Positions 6,300 through 6,345 of a stretch of 6,345 bases of DNA are shown here, one piece after another. Source of the stretch: Bacteriovoracaceae bacterium UBA1018 (lineage in GTDB: Bacteria > Bdellovibrionota > UBA1018); contig DBAE01000131.1 of the NCBI GenBank assembly GCA_002291495.1, positions 2,663 to 9,007 on the forward strand, written 5' to 3'. Both the position numbers and the translations under genes were made by a program. Under the pieces are notes generated by a model that saw only the letters and a list, made by a program, of their open reading frames with translations, ran no database searches and was not told the DNA's origin. The first letter of the stretch is position 1; every line of letters begins with the position of its first letter.

Positions 6300-6345
6300 A
6301 TGAGGCGGCTAGCTTTTCTACTTTTTGTGCTCAGTTCGAGTACTT
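6300..6345 (+). CDS. Possible start of an exported-protein gene, cut by the right edge
   Basis: From an ATG at 6300 the frame reads MRRLAFLLFVLSSST and is still open at the window end. Two arginines followed by a Leu/Phe-rich stretch are what a Sec signal peptide looks like. There is no clear Shine-Dalgarno sequence in front. The ATG overlaps, as ATGA, the stop of a 7-codon frame starting at 6280, which could provide translational coupling. It lies 53 nt after the response regulator in the same direction. Only 15 codons are visible, so product and reality are uncertain. Confidence 0.35.
   Translation, partial: MRRLAFLLFVLSSST

Noticed and set aside
1..6345. CRISPR arrays, tRNA or rRNA genes, insertion sequences and attachment sites
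   Set aside because: No regularly spaced repeats, cloverleaf-like segments, transposase or integrase motifs or flanking inverted repeats were seen.

Overview
The window is a gene-dense piece of bacterial chromosome with moderate G+C (mid-40s percent by eye). It holds five protein-coding genes that can be supported, plus the first codons of a possible sixth. There is no tRNA, rRNA, CRISPR array or insertion sequence. A trypsin-fold protease, an acyl-lipid desaturase, a small Sec-exported protein and a large cytosolic multi-PAS histidine kinase together fit a Gram-negative bacterium. A Bdellovibrio-like deltaproteobacterial relative is a reasonable guess, but nothing here proves the lineage.

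Layout, left to right. Positions 1-885 (minus) carry a trypsin-like (S1) protein that runs off the left edge. It keeps the Asp and Ser motifs of the triad but starts too late to contain the His motif. Positions 943-1911 (minus) encode a membrane di-iron fatty acid desaturase with all three histidine boxes and a GTG start inside a small palindrome. Positions 2022-2429 (minus) encode a 135-residue exported protein of unknown family with a very good ribosome binding site. A perfect 9-bp inverted repeat lies just beyond its stop. Positions 2543-5638 (minus) encode a 1031-residue soluble sensor kinase: MEDS, three PAS, GAF, HisKA, HATPase_c. Positions 5782-6246 (plus) encode a single-domain response regulator, divergent from the kinase across a 143-bp intergenic region. 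From 6300 (plus) a signal-peptide-like reading frame begins and runs off the right edge.

How the genes work together. The kinase and the divergent receiver protein look like a two-component pair: the kinase would sense a cytosolic signal through its MEDS/PAS/GAF modules and phosphorylate the receiver at Asp76. The receiver has no DNA-binding domain, so its output must be protein-protein contact or onward phosphotransfer. The four minus-strand genes point the same way but are separated by 57-113 bp. They do not form an obviously coupled operon, and a shared function is not shown. No stretch over 300 bp lacks a gene. The main points for a second look are the missing catalytic His of the protease, the palindrome on the desaturase start codon, the hairpin after the exported-protein gene, and the MEDS-led kinase with its DNA-binding-less partner.
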